The translations under genes were made by a program, and so were the position numbers. The notes under the pieces were generated by a model. That model did not search any database, was not told where the DNA came from, and saw only the letters and a list, made by a program, of their open reading frames with translations. This document shows positions 8,655 through 19,348 of a stretch of 20,000 nt of DNA, one piece after another. Every line of letters begins with the position of its first letter. Position 1 is the first letter of the stretch. The stretch is from Lingula anatina (lineage: Eukaryota; Brachiopoda; Lingulata; Lingulida; Lingulidae), in assembly GCF_001039355.2 (NCBI RefSeq), contig NW_019775682.1, positions 120,009-140,008 of the forward strand, in the 5' to 3' direction.

Positions 8655-11065
8655 CCTCCTTACTCTCAGGAGACACGATGATACGGCACCCCGTTGGCAT
8701 TTGTGATTTCTTAGCCTAACATGCTCTTTATGTAATGAACACTTAAGTACCTTTGTCATTAGTCTTCGCTGACTAGTTTTGTTAGAATGTCGCCCCATTT
8801 CCCTAAGGATAGCACACTACGGAGTGTGTTCTTGTGTTCTTAGTGATTGCGCGAGCGTTTGATTAAAGACGGAGGTTCTTATGTTCACCAAAGACATAAT
8901 TTCAAAGTGTCTCATATCTTTACAGCTTCGCTTCATTCAGGAACATAATCGACGTTAACTTATCCTTTAGGTGGTGTCATAAGATGTGCAATGACATGTG
9001 CATTATAGTAGATCGTACCTGGTCACGCGTCTGAGTTACGACGTGTAAAGAAGAAAGGAACAACAAATGCAATTCCGCTGTCAGCCGACTGTGTTGAGCT
9101 GCTGCACAAATATACTGTCGCGTCCGCATACGTAGCCATATATAGTGATATGGAACTGACACAAACTTCGAAATCGACACATTTTATGAGATTGTTACAT
9201 GAAGTGCTATACTATGAAATATGAACAGGACGTACAATAGGAATAGTTGAGACGTTTGTTCACAGCGGAGATGTGTGAAAAAAAATCGGTTCTGTGGTTA
9301 GATTCAATTGGCAATGTACATGTACTGCATGGAACGGAGCGTCCCATTGCGTGCCTGATATACACGCTGTCAGCAAACTTCCCAAGACGCTTTATCGTTC
9401 ACAAAAATGTGGTGTATATCATGCATATCATGTATTCATTAAACTGTGATGTTAATAACATTGTACATAACGCGGTGACGCCGGGCGTCAGCAAAAAACT
9501 AATGAAGAATTCCCACCTAGACTTTGGCACATATTTGCCAAGTGGTTTTTATTCACCTTTATAGTAGATGGTCTAGCTAGAACAATCTCATGTTGAATAT
9601 GATGTTATATGCAAATAGCCGTCCCAAGACTTAAAATCTCAGCCAAACATCGAAAATAATTTCCACGGAATAACATGGCACTTAGTCGCGCTACTTGAGA
9701 TCGGCCTCCTATGTCCCAACTATCGTCATATCTTAAACATGGGATGTTTTTTATAAATCATCGACTGTGCATTACATGCACACGCTAGTACACCATGACA
9801 TTCAGTACTTCCAGATCAAAACTGCCATACAGATGGTTGACCCTTTAAAACCATGACATGCGGGTGTAGCACGTTTCAGCTTAACTCTTCGCTGTCGTCA
9901 CAGACTGAACTGCGCAAGCTCAGAGTACCTACCAGTGGAATCCCAGAAATCGTATTTAAACAGCTTAAGCACTTTGCTGCCTCACTTGGCTGCGAAACAA
10001 GACTCTGCTGGCGAGAAGGATTCGATCGACTTTTCTCCTGCACGGGACGTGTGTTTATATCATGCACTGTGCATTACTCGTCTAAATGAAGAGATAGTTC
10101 GTGCTTGGAAGTTTAAGATTCAAGCGACCCAAACTGAGGTTTGGTAAAGATAATGGCGTAACTGTCGACTGCATGCACATTGCGGGGAAAACTCGGCTTG
10201 ACACTCACTGGGAAATTCGCCACGGGAATTTTACATCGTTAATCCACATTTAACGTGTTTGAGGGTTCCAGTGCATATGCATTTGGCTTACGGAAGCACA
10301 CAGTCCGTACAGCATAGAAGATATTGTCTCTTTAAAGGCCGAAGTTATCCCATATATCGCCGTCGAATGTGACTTAGTAGGGAACAGTAGGTTCAAAGTA
10401 AAATCGCAGATGCACAGTCCTGCGCGATTAAGTGATAACGCAAATGTTCAATGCACGTCAGGGTTGAGTTATCATTAAACTAAAACGTAAGGACACTTAA
10501 CGGAAACCAGAAAGAAATATATCTACAGGTGAAAAGGATCGTTTTAAAAGGTAGACATTTCTGGCGGTAACGTACATAACTGAACACAATTGCAAACAGG
10601 CTTCGGGTATTTTATAAACAGATTTGACTTGACGTTGAATGCCCAGCATCAGAGCCTATTTCCTCAGGTCAGTAACTAAGGATTTATTTAATAATGTTCT
10701 TTGCTTTCTGATACACAATTGCATCTAATATTTGCACTGCATAACGCAATATTGACAAACGAACTGTCCTTGAGTCATTTTTGATTTACTTAAGAACACA
10801 ATCCATCAGCGGTGCCTTTTTTGCTTACATTCACAACAAATTACCACGTTAAGTATGTGTTAATGGGATACCTTCTAAGTCGTGTTTCCTTCAATCACTG
10901 ACTACATTAATTTGAACCTAGGAGAGGAATCCCAGTAAACTGATACGAAGAAACACCGAGTTTTTTTAGATTTATTGACGTGATTCCTTGGAATAACTAT
11001 TGACATTCAAACATTGGCATTGGCTTCCACTCAAATTTCACTATATCTCAACCGAGAGGGGAAAA

Positions 11066-11893
11066 ATGACTAGTAACAGCAATAGCAACGATCAGCACCA
11101 CCCTGCCATAGTGGAACTGAACGTCGGTGGGGTGCTATACTCTACGACTTCTACCACCCTCACGCGGTACCCGAACTCTTACCTTGGGAAGATTTTCACT
11201 GGCCGTAGCGAGGAGACATTGCCTCGCGACAGCAAAGGGAAGTACTTTCTAGACAGAGACGGTGTGTTATTTCGGTACGTTCTGGATTTCCTGCGAAACC
11301 AGAGATTGGTCCTGCCAGAGAACTTTCAGGAAAAGGAGCGTCTGAAACACGAGGCAGAGTATTTCCAATTACCAGAACTCACCAAAGGCATTAAACATGA
11401 TGTACATGACGACCACGAGGACACAATGGACCATCACTCCCGGATTGCTATGTACAGTCGAATGAGAATAAACAGTCTCCCCGCCCCACTTCAGAGACAT
11501 TGGGGTTCTGCGGGCTATATCACCCTGGGGTACAGGGGTACCTTCGCGTTCGGTCGTGACGGATTAGTTGACGTAAAATTCCGGAAGCTGACGCGGCTCC
11601 TTGTTTGCGGAAGAGTGTCCCTCCTGCGAGAGGCGTTTGGGGAAACTCTGAACGAAAGTCGAGACCCCGACCGCGGCCCTGATGACCGTTACACGGGACG
11701 CTTCTTTCTTAAGCACACGTTCCTGGAGCAGGCGTTTGATATGTTGGCAGAGGCAGGGTTTCATATGGCTTCTGGCATGGCGTCAGGGACAAATGGCGCG
11801 GATGTCAAGCCCGGTATGGAGATTGAAGAAAGTCGATGGCAACATTATACAGAATTCGTCTTTTACCGGGAACCCGGCGACCATTGTCCTTAA
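11066..11893 (+). CDS. KCTD12-like BTB/T1-H1 protein (GABA-B receptor auxiliary subunit family)
   Basis: A 275-residue protein, complete in one exon. The T1/BTB domain (about residues 14-108) shows VELNVGG (16-22), YFLDRDG (60-66) and RLKHEAEYFQL (92-102). A hydrophilic His/Asp-rich linker (about 109-128) leads to the H1 domain (about 145-269), with GYRGTFAFGRDG (155-166), FGETLNESRDPDR (191-203), FLEQAF (219-224) and terminal YTEFVFYRE (261-269). These are hallmarks of the KCTD8/12/16 clade. In vertebrates, T1 domains form pentamers that bind the GABA-B2 tail, and H1 binds G-protein beta-gamma and shapes receptor kinetics in the cytoplasm. The protein ends six residues after H1, so it lacks the extra C-terminal H2 region of KCTD8/16 and has the KCTD12 layout. 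I chose the ATG at 11066: it has A at -3, and an in-frame stop (10994-10996) excludes an upstream ATG. The coding region is visibly GC-richer than its flanks. The family is certain; one-to-one orthology is not. Confidence 0.95.
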   Translation: MTSNSNSNDQHHPAIVELNVGGVLYSTTSTTLTRYPNSYLGKIFTGRSEETLPRDSKGKYFLDRDGVLFRYVLDFLRNQRLVLPENFQEKERLKHEAEYFQLPELTKGIKHDVHDDHEDTMDHHSRIAMYSRMRINSLPAPLQRHWGSAGYITLGYRGTFAFGRDGLVDVKFRKLTRLLVCGRVSLLREAFGETLNESRDPDRGPDDRYTGRFFLKHTFLEQAFDMLAEAGFHMASGMASGTNGADVKPGMEIEESRWQHYTEFVFYREPGDHCP

Positions 11894-13364
11894 AATGTGA
11901 AACGTCTACCAGTGACCACAGCTGGGACAAATTTCCGCAGTAGAAACCGGTGTTTCATGAGGGCATCGCCAGATTGGAATATTGTCTGGTTCATCGTATT
12001 GACACGAGGACGTATCCGTGGAATCCGTGAAACAATATCGGTCATGTCTGACCATCTGTATGTGATCGGCACCAATGGAGCTCTGCTTTTTAATTAACCA
12101 AACTTTTATATATACTTTGACCACGTCACGACCCTTGGTCATCTATGTCATTATTCGTAAATCGCAAAAATCATTTTGAAACGGACACGTTTTAACCAGA
12201 TTGTCCCTGGAACCACTGCGACATCTAATATTACCATCATTTATCGTTCTGGACACCATTTTGAAATAAGACTCATTCTGTGTTGTACAAACTTAAAGTT
12301 GTATTGGATATAGTTACAAGTTGTTGACCGTCAAGTGACTTTGGGCCTGCTGCTTTTACTGCTTTAACGTAAGTGTGTGGTAGTGCCACTTTCAATAATA
12401 CTGTAGTGATTAACGTCCTTTAGAACTGAATATGAACTGAATATGAACATACTGCCTGCAGGCTGCACCGTTAAGTGTTGTTCAATGTAGCTTCGACCCT
12501 TTAAGGTCTGTATTCATAGTAATCAATTCTGTCAGTAAGTACGTATTTAACTACGCTCAGCAGGGAGCTTTGGGCGTTCTTATCGTGCTCGCCAGAACTA
12601 CCCACGACAGCTAGACTATTGGATATTGATGCAAAGCTGAATAAGTCTAAATTATTGTATTATTTCAATACCATCGGCATATTTCAAAGTGAAAACCGAG
12701 TTATCCCTGGCTGTATTATACTGTCTGCAAAGAAAGTTACTGTTACTGTTACAATGTTCGAATAGTTTAATGTTTTAAACGAAATGTTGTATAGCGTTTC
12801 CCTCTACCAATTCGTGTGCTTTCACTTAACTGTGAAACCACCATGATAACAATGGCGAAAGCATTGTGAAATTGATCATTACCATGCGGTGTTAGGATAT
12901 ATATTATTTAACACGATTGCATTGCGATGGTAATTCCATCATCAATGGCATGTTTCAATATTAATGTGTGCAATGACATCGCATTACTCATATCGTAACA
13001 AGACCAACAAGAGACATCTCCTGCTTGTAGATTTATCTGTTTTTACTAGATTCTCGATCTAGTCACATACATCATCAGAGACTGTTTGTTTGAATATACA
13101 GTTGGTGAAAACAGAGCCATTGTCGAAATCCAATATTTAACATAAAATTATTGGCCAATTTCGTTTGGTTTTCATTGCTCGTTTAAGACAAAAACGTTTG
13201 TCCATTATTTTCGGGGCCAATACTCAGTCTTGTAGAACGATCACAGTGGCCGTAAAATGTAAATTACGAATTGTACAAAGAGTTAGTAGCGTCAGTGACA
13301 GAAGTTGAAGGTGGCTTTTTAAGCATCGAGCAGAGCGACTGTGTGAGGAATTTGATACTCTTAT

Positions 13365-13370
13365 ATTAAA
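13365..13370 (+). terminator. possible polyadenylation signal (ATTAAA)
   Basis: ATTAAA, the commonest variant of the animal poly(A) signal, is followed within about 15 bases by CA cleavage options and then by GT-rich sequence (about 13396-13420). If used, it would give the KCTD transcript a 3' untranslated region of about 1.5 kb. A canonical AATAAA also occurs at 13811-13816. The choice is inference; only transcript ends would settle it. Confidence 0.2.
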
Positions 13371-13429
13371 ATCCAACAATGCTCACACGTAAGATATGGT
13401 TTTACAGTGTTTCGTGTTCCATACGTTTC

Positions 13430-13449
13430 TTTTTTTTTTTTTTTTTTTT
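13430..13449. repeat. poly-T tract
   Basis: A run of 20 consecutive T residues. No short target duplication or element body is recognisable beside it, so I do not call it the tail of a minus-strand retroposon. Confidence 0.9.
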
Positions 13450-15891
13450 GCCACACTTGGCTGCTCTGCATAACCAAATGCCATTGCCACTAAATCCAGT
13501 GGGCCGAATTTTTACTTTATCTGTACCCACCGTTCATATTACATTGGTAATTATACAATATACTGGATTAAAAATAACGATTTTTACACGGGCTGCAATT
13601 CTCTGTTCTTTAAAGATTCACCACTGCACAAAGAGTTCCGAAATTACAAACAACTTTATTAATGTTCTTCGATGTGAATCCAGCGCTTTGTGTTTTGTAC
13701 TGTTTACAAATGAATTATTAAGTATTTTGATATTCTACTAAAAGCTTACATATTTACGTTGATTAAATTATGAAAAAATAATTCAGAAACGCAAACGTTT
13801 TTGTAATATAAATAAATGATCATAAAATAATATTTTAGCGGAAATGTAGTAATTCAATTATTTGTAGAATCATCCGAATCCAAAACTGTCTCTCCATTGC
13901 ACTATTTCAAAGAAAAATATACTTTTGTTGAAAACCTATATTCCAACAGACATATTTCAATGTAAACAAAAGTGATAGGTTACAACCATTGCGGTACGAT
14001 ATACATACAATTGAACGTGCCCAGATTGCCCCAGATGTATATCGCATAACCAATCTCTTATCCGTGATAGCCTGCCACTCAAGTATGCTTTACTGATACG
14101 AATCGTGGAGTTCGTCTTCCAACCTGTGGCATGCGGACGAGCTATCTTCATTTTCAAATAGCTCGTCTGTCATGTGCAAAAGACATCGTTTCAACAAACC
14201 CGTCAGTCTAAATTTAGAGGATGTTTGTCAACGAGACCATTCATTTCTTGTTTGGTGAAGCGGAAAAGGTATTTGAACAGTTTTCAACCTACAAATCCAA
14301 TATCTCACAGGTATGTATGTATGCATGTATTCACTTCTGGATAAAGTAAGACTGCGTATTGATGTAAGTCAGTTACAGGACGCAGCTGTTACAAAAATCG
14401 GGATGACACTGCTGGTATTTAAAGCTTATTAGTAGCCCATATATTTCCTACAGACATAATTTATTTGTATTTGATACCATTCATCTATTCTAAATTTATA
14501 TTTGTGTAAACATATCGCTTTGATTTAAAGATAACATGGTGGTACTGTTTTATTAAAAGACTACTGAAAGTTATCCTGATTTAATGTTGATTTAAGACAC
14601 AGTGTACGACCAATTATGGCGCATCATAAAGGAGGAACCAGCCAAATACTCATTCAACGTTACAGCGTCCAAACGCACATAATGGCTCTTGATTTAATCT
14701 AAACAGTCATGTTACCACCGCAGAACGAGTAGAAACCAGAAAGCATATTACTGAATGACCGAGACTAATTCAATAAACATGTGGTCATAAGGCATTACCT
14801 TGGTCATAATTCACAGCAATAAAATACCAGTTCTAATTCATTAACTATGAGGTAGAACACCAGTTAGATGCATGAAATATGTCTGACCGCACTAGTATTA
14901 ATTGTATTCTCTTGATATCCAAGTCGTATAATGGCTCTCCTTGATGAGGCGTTTGATCATTAATCCATTGGAAACACCCAAGCCTAACCAGTCATTAGTC
15001 CCTGTGGTGCTCTATCTATAGTCGCCATTGATATGACCCACTTTGTATCTAACGTTATATTAACGGAGCGTCATACAATTAACAGTTGAATACCCAATAA
15101 AAGTTTCATTATTACGACTAAGAGAGCTTGTCGAGGACAATGTCACTTATCATATTTGCCAACTTAAGCGTCTCACCGCGGTTCGGCTTTTTTTATCTCA
15201 AATTTGTTTTTTCAGACCGTTGAATAAGCGCTTTTTACCCCGAGCTCGCAGTACACGCAACAAGGTATGCAGCACAGAGGTCGGGGACGTATGTTTTATT
15301 GATGACCTCAACGGCGAAACCATGAAAACCTTTTGTACGAATTATTCCCAAGGTTTCTCTAACGCTAAAAGCACTTATGTTTAAAGAAACCATTTGTCAA
15401 TTTCATAACTATAGAAGGCCGGGTGTTTTTATCTTACCGTTTGATGTTTGGAATTTGTCTGAAAGCTCTTTTTGAGTCATTTATTTTAATCATTTGATTG
15501 CAAATGGCCTTCAGCCCATTTGGCTCACAACACCAACCATAGGCTGCGGAGCAAAAAGAAACATTTGTCGATTAGTATCATGGATGCGAAGCCATATTAG
15601 TACTGTTTCTAGGACCTCGATTAATTCAATTAAAGATAGCAAAGTTTAGACGTTGCACAGTTAACCGCAGCCATTGTTGTCTTTCACGCCTTTTTCATTC
15701 ACAGTTACCTTTCTTTGAGCAGAAACTTTGTGACAAGAAGCTAACATATTCAATGCTACGACATCCTTTAATTATGTGTGCTTTAGCAATGGAAGAGACG
15801 ATGATTTGTGTACTATAGCATGTGTTTACAAGAAATGTATTTGCGATAACATTAACAAATACTGGTATATTATTTAGAAAAAAACATCTCA

Positions 15892-16042
15892 TCCGTGTAA
15901 CAAAAAGTGGGCCCTCCATTTAGTTACTATGGTTAGGGTTAGCCTGACCTAAGTGGGTCAACGTCTAGGGTGAGGCTTACCTGTACAAATGAATGGAAAG
16001 CAGTCTCTCTATCATGGGGGACTCTCTGTCTGTTACAACCGG
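15892..16042. mobile_element. small inverted-repeat element, copy 1
   Basis: A ~150 bp non-coding element with a close relative at 17595-17763 in the same orientation. Shared blocks in order include CCTCCATTTAGTTA, ATGGTTAGGGTTAGCCTG, a CTTACCTG segment, CAAATGAATGGAA and TCTATCATGGGGGA. The ends are inverted: CCGTGTAAC on the left against GTTACAACCGG on the right. It is somewhat shortened on the left compared with copy 2. There is no coding capacity, so it is a MITE-type element by inference. Confidence 0.75.
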
Positions 16043-17594
16043 TTCCGAGTCTGGTTTATGTATTAAGCTACGATAACGCAAAATAAAAGAATGGCGTTTC
16101 CATTCAAATTTAAAAAGTATATGTCTTATTTTACAGTACTCAACACATAAAGTACTAAGTAACTCAGACTGTTTCATAAAACTACAGTCCTCCTATATTC
16201 CAGCATGTTAAAAAACGGGCTATTTTTATTCTTTTGTACATCGAACCACCTGGTGACCTCAAGGTGTATGAGTTTGCATTGAGTGCAGTGCCACTACTGA
16301 GAAATGCATTCAAGATCTATACAAAAAAATTCATGTTCACAATGTTACAGTGCCTTCTGCACTGAAATATAAGCCTCGAGAAAGGTCAGTGAGTTACAAG
16401 TAGCATTAAGACTGATTAGTATGGTAACGGTTTGAAGAGCCACGGTGTTATAATGTGACTGCCAATTGGACTGGCATTATCAGTATAAATCATTCATGGG
16501 CATCGCTTCCCTTTCACTGTAATTCGGCGTAAGTCGTGTATAAATCAAACTCGCGAGGCAAAAAGAAGAACTGCTAATGAGATCGTGCCATAACTGAAAT
16601 AATTGCAATATCCCCTTGTTCATATCTCTGATGCATTTTTAAAAGAGGTTTGGAAGGAACACTATAGTTGTTATAACGTGGCAAATTTATAAGTTCCTGC
16701 TGGAAATCGTTCTCCCTCAAACGTCAATACGTTTCCATAAAAGAAGGCAATCATTCCAAAGAATCATTTCGAACATTTTTCAAATATGTCATTTCTTTTA
16801 TCAACATTAGAGAGTTTGTGTATCAGATTTTGCTTGACAGAAACGGATTCTTCTGCGTACATCTTTATTCAGCGCGATCTATTGTTGAACTTTTCTCTTC
16901 CAACTGGGAGAAACGTAGACTTAGATAATTTCCATCTATTTCAGTGTGAAATATTCATCACTCACAAGCTTAAGTGCCACACAGTGTTTCAAATGTATAT
17001 TCAAGTACTATTGAGTAATATCTCTAGGATGTTATTCAAAAGCATATTTATACAGTATACAAATACACTCTCCAGCGGCAGAGAACGTCGGTTGATCTTG
17101 AGAGATCAATGCATTAAACAAGCACCTAGATACGTTTATTTAATTGGTGCTGAACCGTGAAAGAAATTCATTAGTGCTATCAAGAACAAAAGAGTCGTTT
17201 GTACGGTATCAGTTGAACAAACACTTTCAACGGAACGCGCTCCAGGCCTTCAACATTGTGGATCGGATTCAAACTCCGTCTTTGGAATAAGCCATACTTG
17301 TGTTGGTTATATCAAACCTTCCATTGGTTATATTTAATATTGACTGTAAGGCTGGATGCGTCTGTCATCTTATTTAGATCAATATTCAACCTAGAGGTCC
17401 GGTGTTTAATTTAGACGTTAATTTTAGTCATTTAATTAGGAAACCGTATTGCGTATAAACCGTTGAGCTGTCATGTTTTGAAGGCACTGGCCGTCAATAC
17501 TCCTTTGTTAGATTGCTGTATCCTGCTAAATACCCTAGACTCTGATAGAGACAGGATGAGAGAGAAATACACATCGCACGTCCAATACCATACC
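16043..17594. other. non-coding stretch between the two related small elements
   Basis: AT-rich sequence. The plus-strand frame at 16786-17160 starts with a true ATG and has 124 codons, the longest after the KCTD gene, but it has no recognisable domain, and a frame of this length is about what chance gives in 20 kb at this composition. The minus-strand frame at 15977-16177 overlaps the element at 15892-16042 and is not credited. No RNA gene was recognised. Confidence 0.5.
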
Positions 17595-17763
17595 CCGGTG
17601 TAAGATAACAGAGCGTCTGTGTTACAGAAAGCCCCCTCCATTTAGTTATAATGGTTAGGGTTAGCCTGGCATAAATGGATCAAAATCTAGGACGAAACTT
17701 ACCTGCACAAATGAATGGAAGTGGACTGTCTATCATGGGGGACACTCTGTCACGTTACACCGG
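17595..17763. mobile_element. small inverted-repeat element, copy 2
   Basis: A ~169 bp element related to 15892-16042. Its ends are clear inverted repeats. The left end reads CCGGTGTAAGATAACAGAG. The right end on the other strand reads CCGGTGTAACGTGACAGAG, then TGTCCCCC. Just inside the left end, a second similar stretch (GTGTTACAGAAAGCCCCC, from 17619) shows that the left terminus is partly duplicated. There is no transposase. No clear target duplication was identified. Confidence 0.8.
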
Positions 17764-19129
17764 TAGTTACAGTCTCTTCCGAAACAGTATCGAAAACCAT
17801 AAATAATTTACATTAATTAAGTTCAATTGAATGGAATTTAAGTACCGTAAATCGCCCTCCCCGTGCCCGTGTCACAGCACTGTCCATCGCAGGTCATGTG
17901 ACCGGAAGGTCCGGTTTCAAACACACTCCAGATGAACTTTATGTCCATGGCTATCCAAAAGAATATTTTAATTCAGTTTCAGACCTAGACAAGTGATAAT
18001 TAAAAGTGGGCATTACAGTCTAGGTCTTATTCCGGATGACATTCAATTGTAGCTTAGAAAAAGATCTATGTAGAAGCTTGGGCATTTTCCCCAAATATGT
18101 TTATGACCAAATCTTTTCAAATAGAGTCACCTATCACAGTGAGAAGCAGACGAATTTTAGAATTTACCTATTGCCTTCTAACTCGAATGATTTTGAATGG
18201 GTATATCGCATTGTGCATGTGTCTGTTTTAGTTGTCATTTTCCACTGAGACATTGCCAATTATCATGGGTACTGATGCGAGCCCATGTTTTCTGAAGACA
18301 TGATTACCACGAAAAGAAAACGACAGGTATCACAATTTGAGCAATTCTGCCGTTTTCATTATTGCTGTTATCTTTAAAACGTGATAAAATGCATCTCCCG
18401 TAAGCTTTGGAATTTATTTTATCTTAACAGGAAGCTTTTTCTTTAAATAACTGGTTGAAATATGTCTATATAGGTATCAATCCCTTGAGCTCTAGCGGCA
18501 AAACTTCCACTCTTAATTCATACCGCCTTTACAAAAAACTCCATGTGCGGTCCATGGCAGAATTAAGTTTGTGCAGTTATCTGCAGCGCGGTTCGTCTTA
18601 CATGTACCATGTTACGCCGAACACGAATTAGAATCACAGGTACTAACTTACGTGGGATGATATTGATCGAAATCCTATTTACACCGCGAAAAGTGTAATT
18701 GAAGTAGGCCAACAAATGATTAAGAAAATTAGAAAAACGCCATGCCCCAGTTGCCGAGACCTCTAACGTTCATTTTTTTAAATTGAGTTCCAACAAGGCA
18801 TTATGTGAATGGCAAAAGCAGTTCGCGTTTCTGTTCTTTGTTTTGAAAACACTGGTATAATCACCAGTTGAATTAATAAAAACAAATATCACTAAATCAT
18901 TCACGCCTCCATATGAAGCAACAATATAACTTCAGGTGGAAGTCAGGTGTTCTGGTGCACAAACGCACGGTGATTCAAAATAATCTTAACAGTTTATAAA
19001 TGATCTCGATAATCTGAGAATTTGACCACCAAACTTCCTCACCATATCCATTTAACCACTTTTTTCTCTTTTTTTTTATTTTGCCATGGCTTTATAGGGT
19101 ACGCAGCAAATATTTTCTGTGCCCAATCG
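17764..19129. other. non-coding stretch, no gene recognised
   Basis: AT-rich sequence. The frame at 18036-18248 (70 codons) has no recognisable motif. I see no transposon ends, RNA genes or notable repeats in it. Confidence 0.5.
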
Positions 19130-19348
19130 GGTCCAGTTTCATCAACACTGGATAAAATTGTTATCCTCTGGACAGTTATCATGTCGCAAAAGTAATGTTT
19201 CCAAAATCCTAGACAAATATTTTTGTTTCTGATGTTGCCATCCAGTGGTTAAAATGGATGGTTGCTTCAGGACAACTGTCCATAGGATAACAACTTTATA
19301 CAGTGTTATCCAAAGGACAGCGCTATCCAGCGTAGATGAAACTGGGCC
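19130..19348. mobile_element. MITE-like element, CCAGTTTCAT ends
   Basis: A ~219 bp non-coding element with imperfect terminal inverted repeats. The left end reads GGTCCAGTTTCATCAACACT, followed by GGATAA and GTTATCCTCTGGACAGTTATC-type sequence. The right end on the other strand reads GGCCCAGTTTCATCTACGCT followed by GGATAG. Blocks based on GGATAAC and GGACAGT are iterated inside both halves (GTTATCC, GGACAACTGTCC, GGATAACAAC), so it is partly self-complementary. There is no transposase and no unambiguous target duplication. Confidence 0.75.

Larger units (their letters stand above)
7753..11065. other. upstream non-coding region of the KCTD gene
   Basis: About 3.3 kb before the KCTD start codon with no second gene that I recognise. 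Open frames at 8977-9180 (minus), 9247-9564 (plus; its first codon is TTG and the first ATG is at 9271) and 9853-10147 (three frames at once) lack motifs. The region should hold the promoter and 5' untranslated sequence of the gene, possibly with 5' introns. I see no convincing TATA box or splice pair and cannot place the transcription start. Confidence 0.5.
11894..15891. other. 3' untranslated and intergenic sequence
   Basis: About 4 kb after the KCTD stop codon with no further gene that I can support. The first part is presumably the 3' untranslated region. Open frames here (11890-12142 on both strands, 13379-13741, 13957-14157 minus, 15695-15919 minus) lack motifs; the 13379-13741 frame runs through the poly-T tract, which is translated as phenylalanines. 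A gapped inverted repeat is visible near 12868-12948, and small tandem repeats lie near 12423-12448 (GAACTGAATAT units) and 12735-12752. Confidence 0.5.

Noticed and set aside
9247-9564. 105-codon open frame
   Set aside because: The first codon is TTG. From the first ATG at 9271 it is 97 residues with no recognisable feature.
11000-11065. N-terminal extension of the KCTD protein by 22 residues
   Set aside because: The first codon of the longer frame is TTG, which is not a normal animal start. The first in-frame ATG is at 11066, and the family's N-terminal region is short and variable.
13379-13741. 120-codon open frame
   Set aside because: It runs through a 20-base poly-T tract, giving a phenylalanine run. 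It shows no domain, and its length is within chance for six frames of 20 kb AT-rich DNA.
15930-15945. Telomere-like GGTTAGGGTTAG
   Set aside because: It is only two units long and is a fixed internal part of the small element seen twice in the window, not a telomeric array.
16786-17160. 124-codon open frame with true ATG
   Set aside because: No domain, signal peptide or membrane pattern is recognisable. A rough estimate from stop-codon frequency at this composition gives about one such frame or slightly less by chance in this window.
17255-17280. tRNA-like B-box on the plus strand (GGATTCAAACTCC)
   Set aside because: A short T-arm-like stem is possible, but the upstream bases do not form a D arm or anticodon arm.
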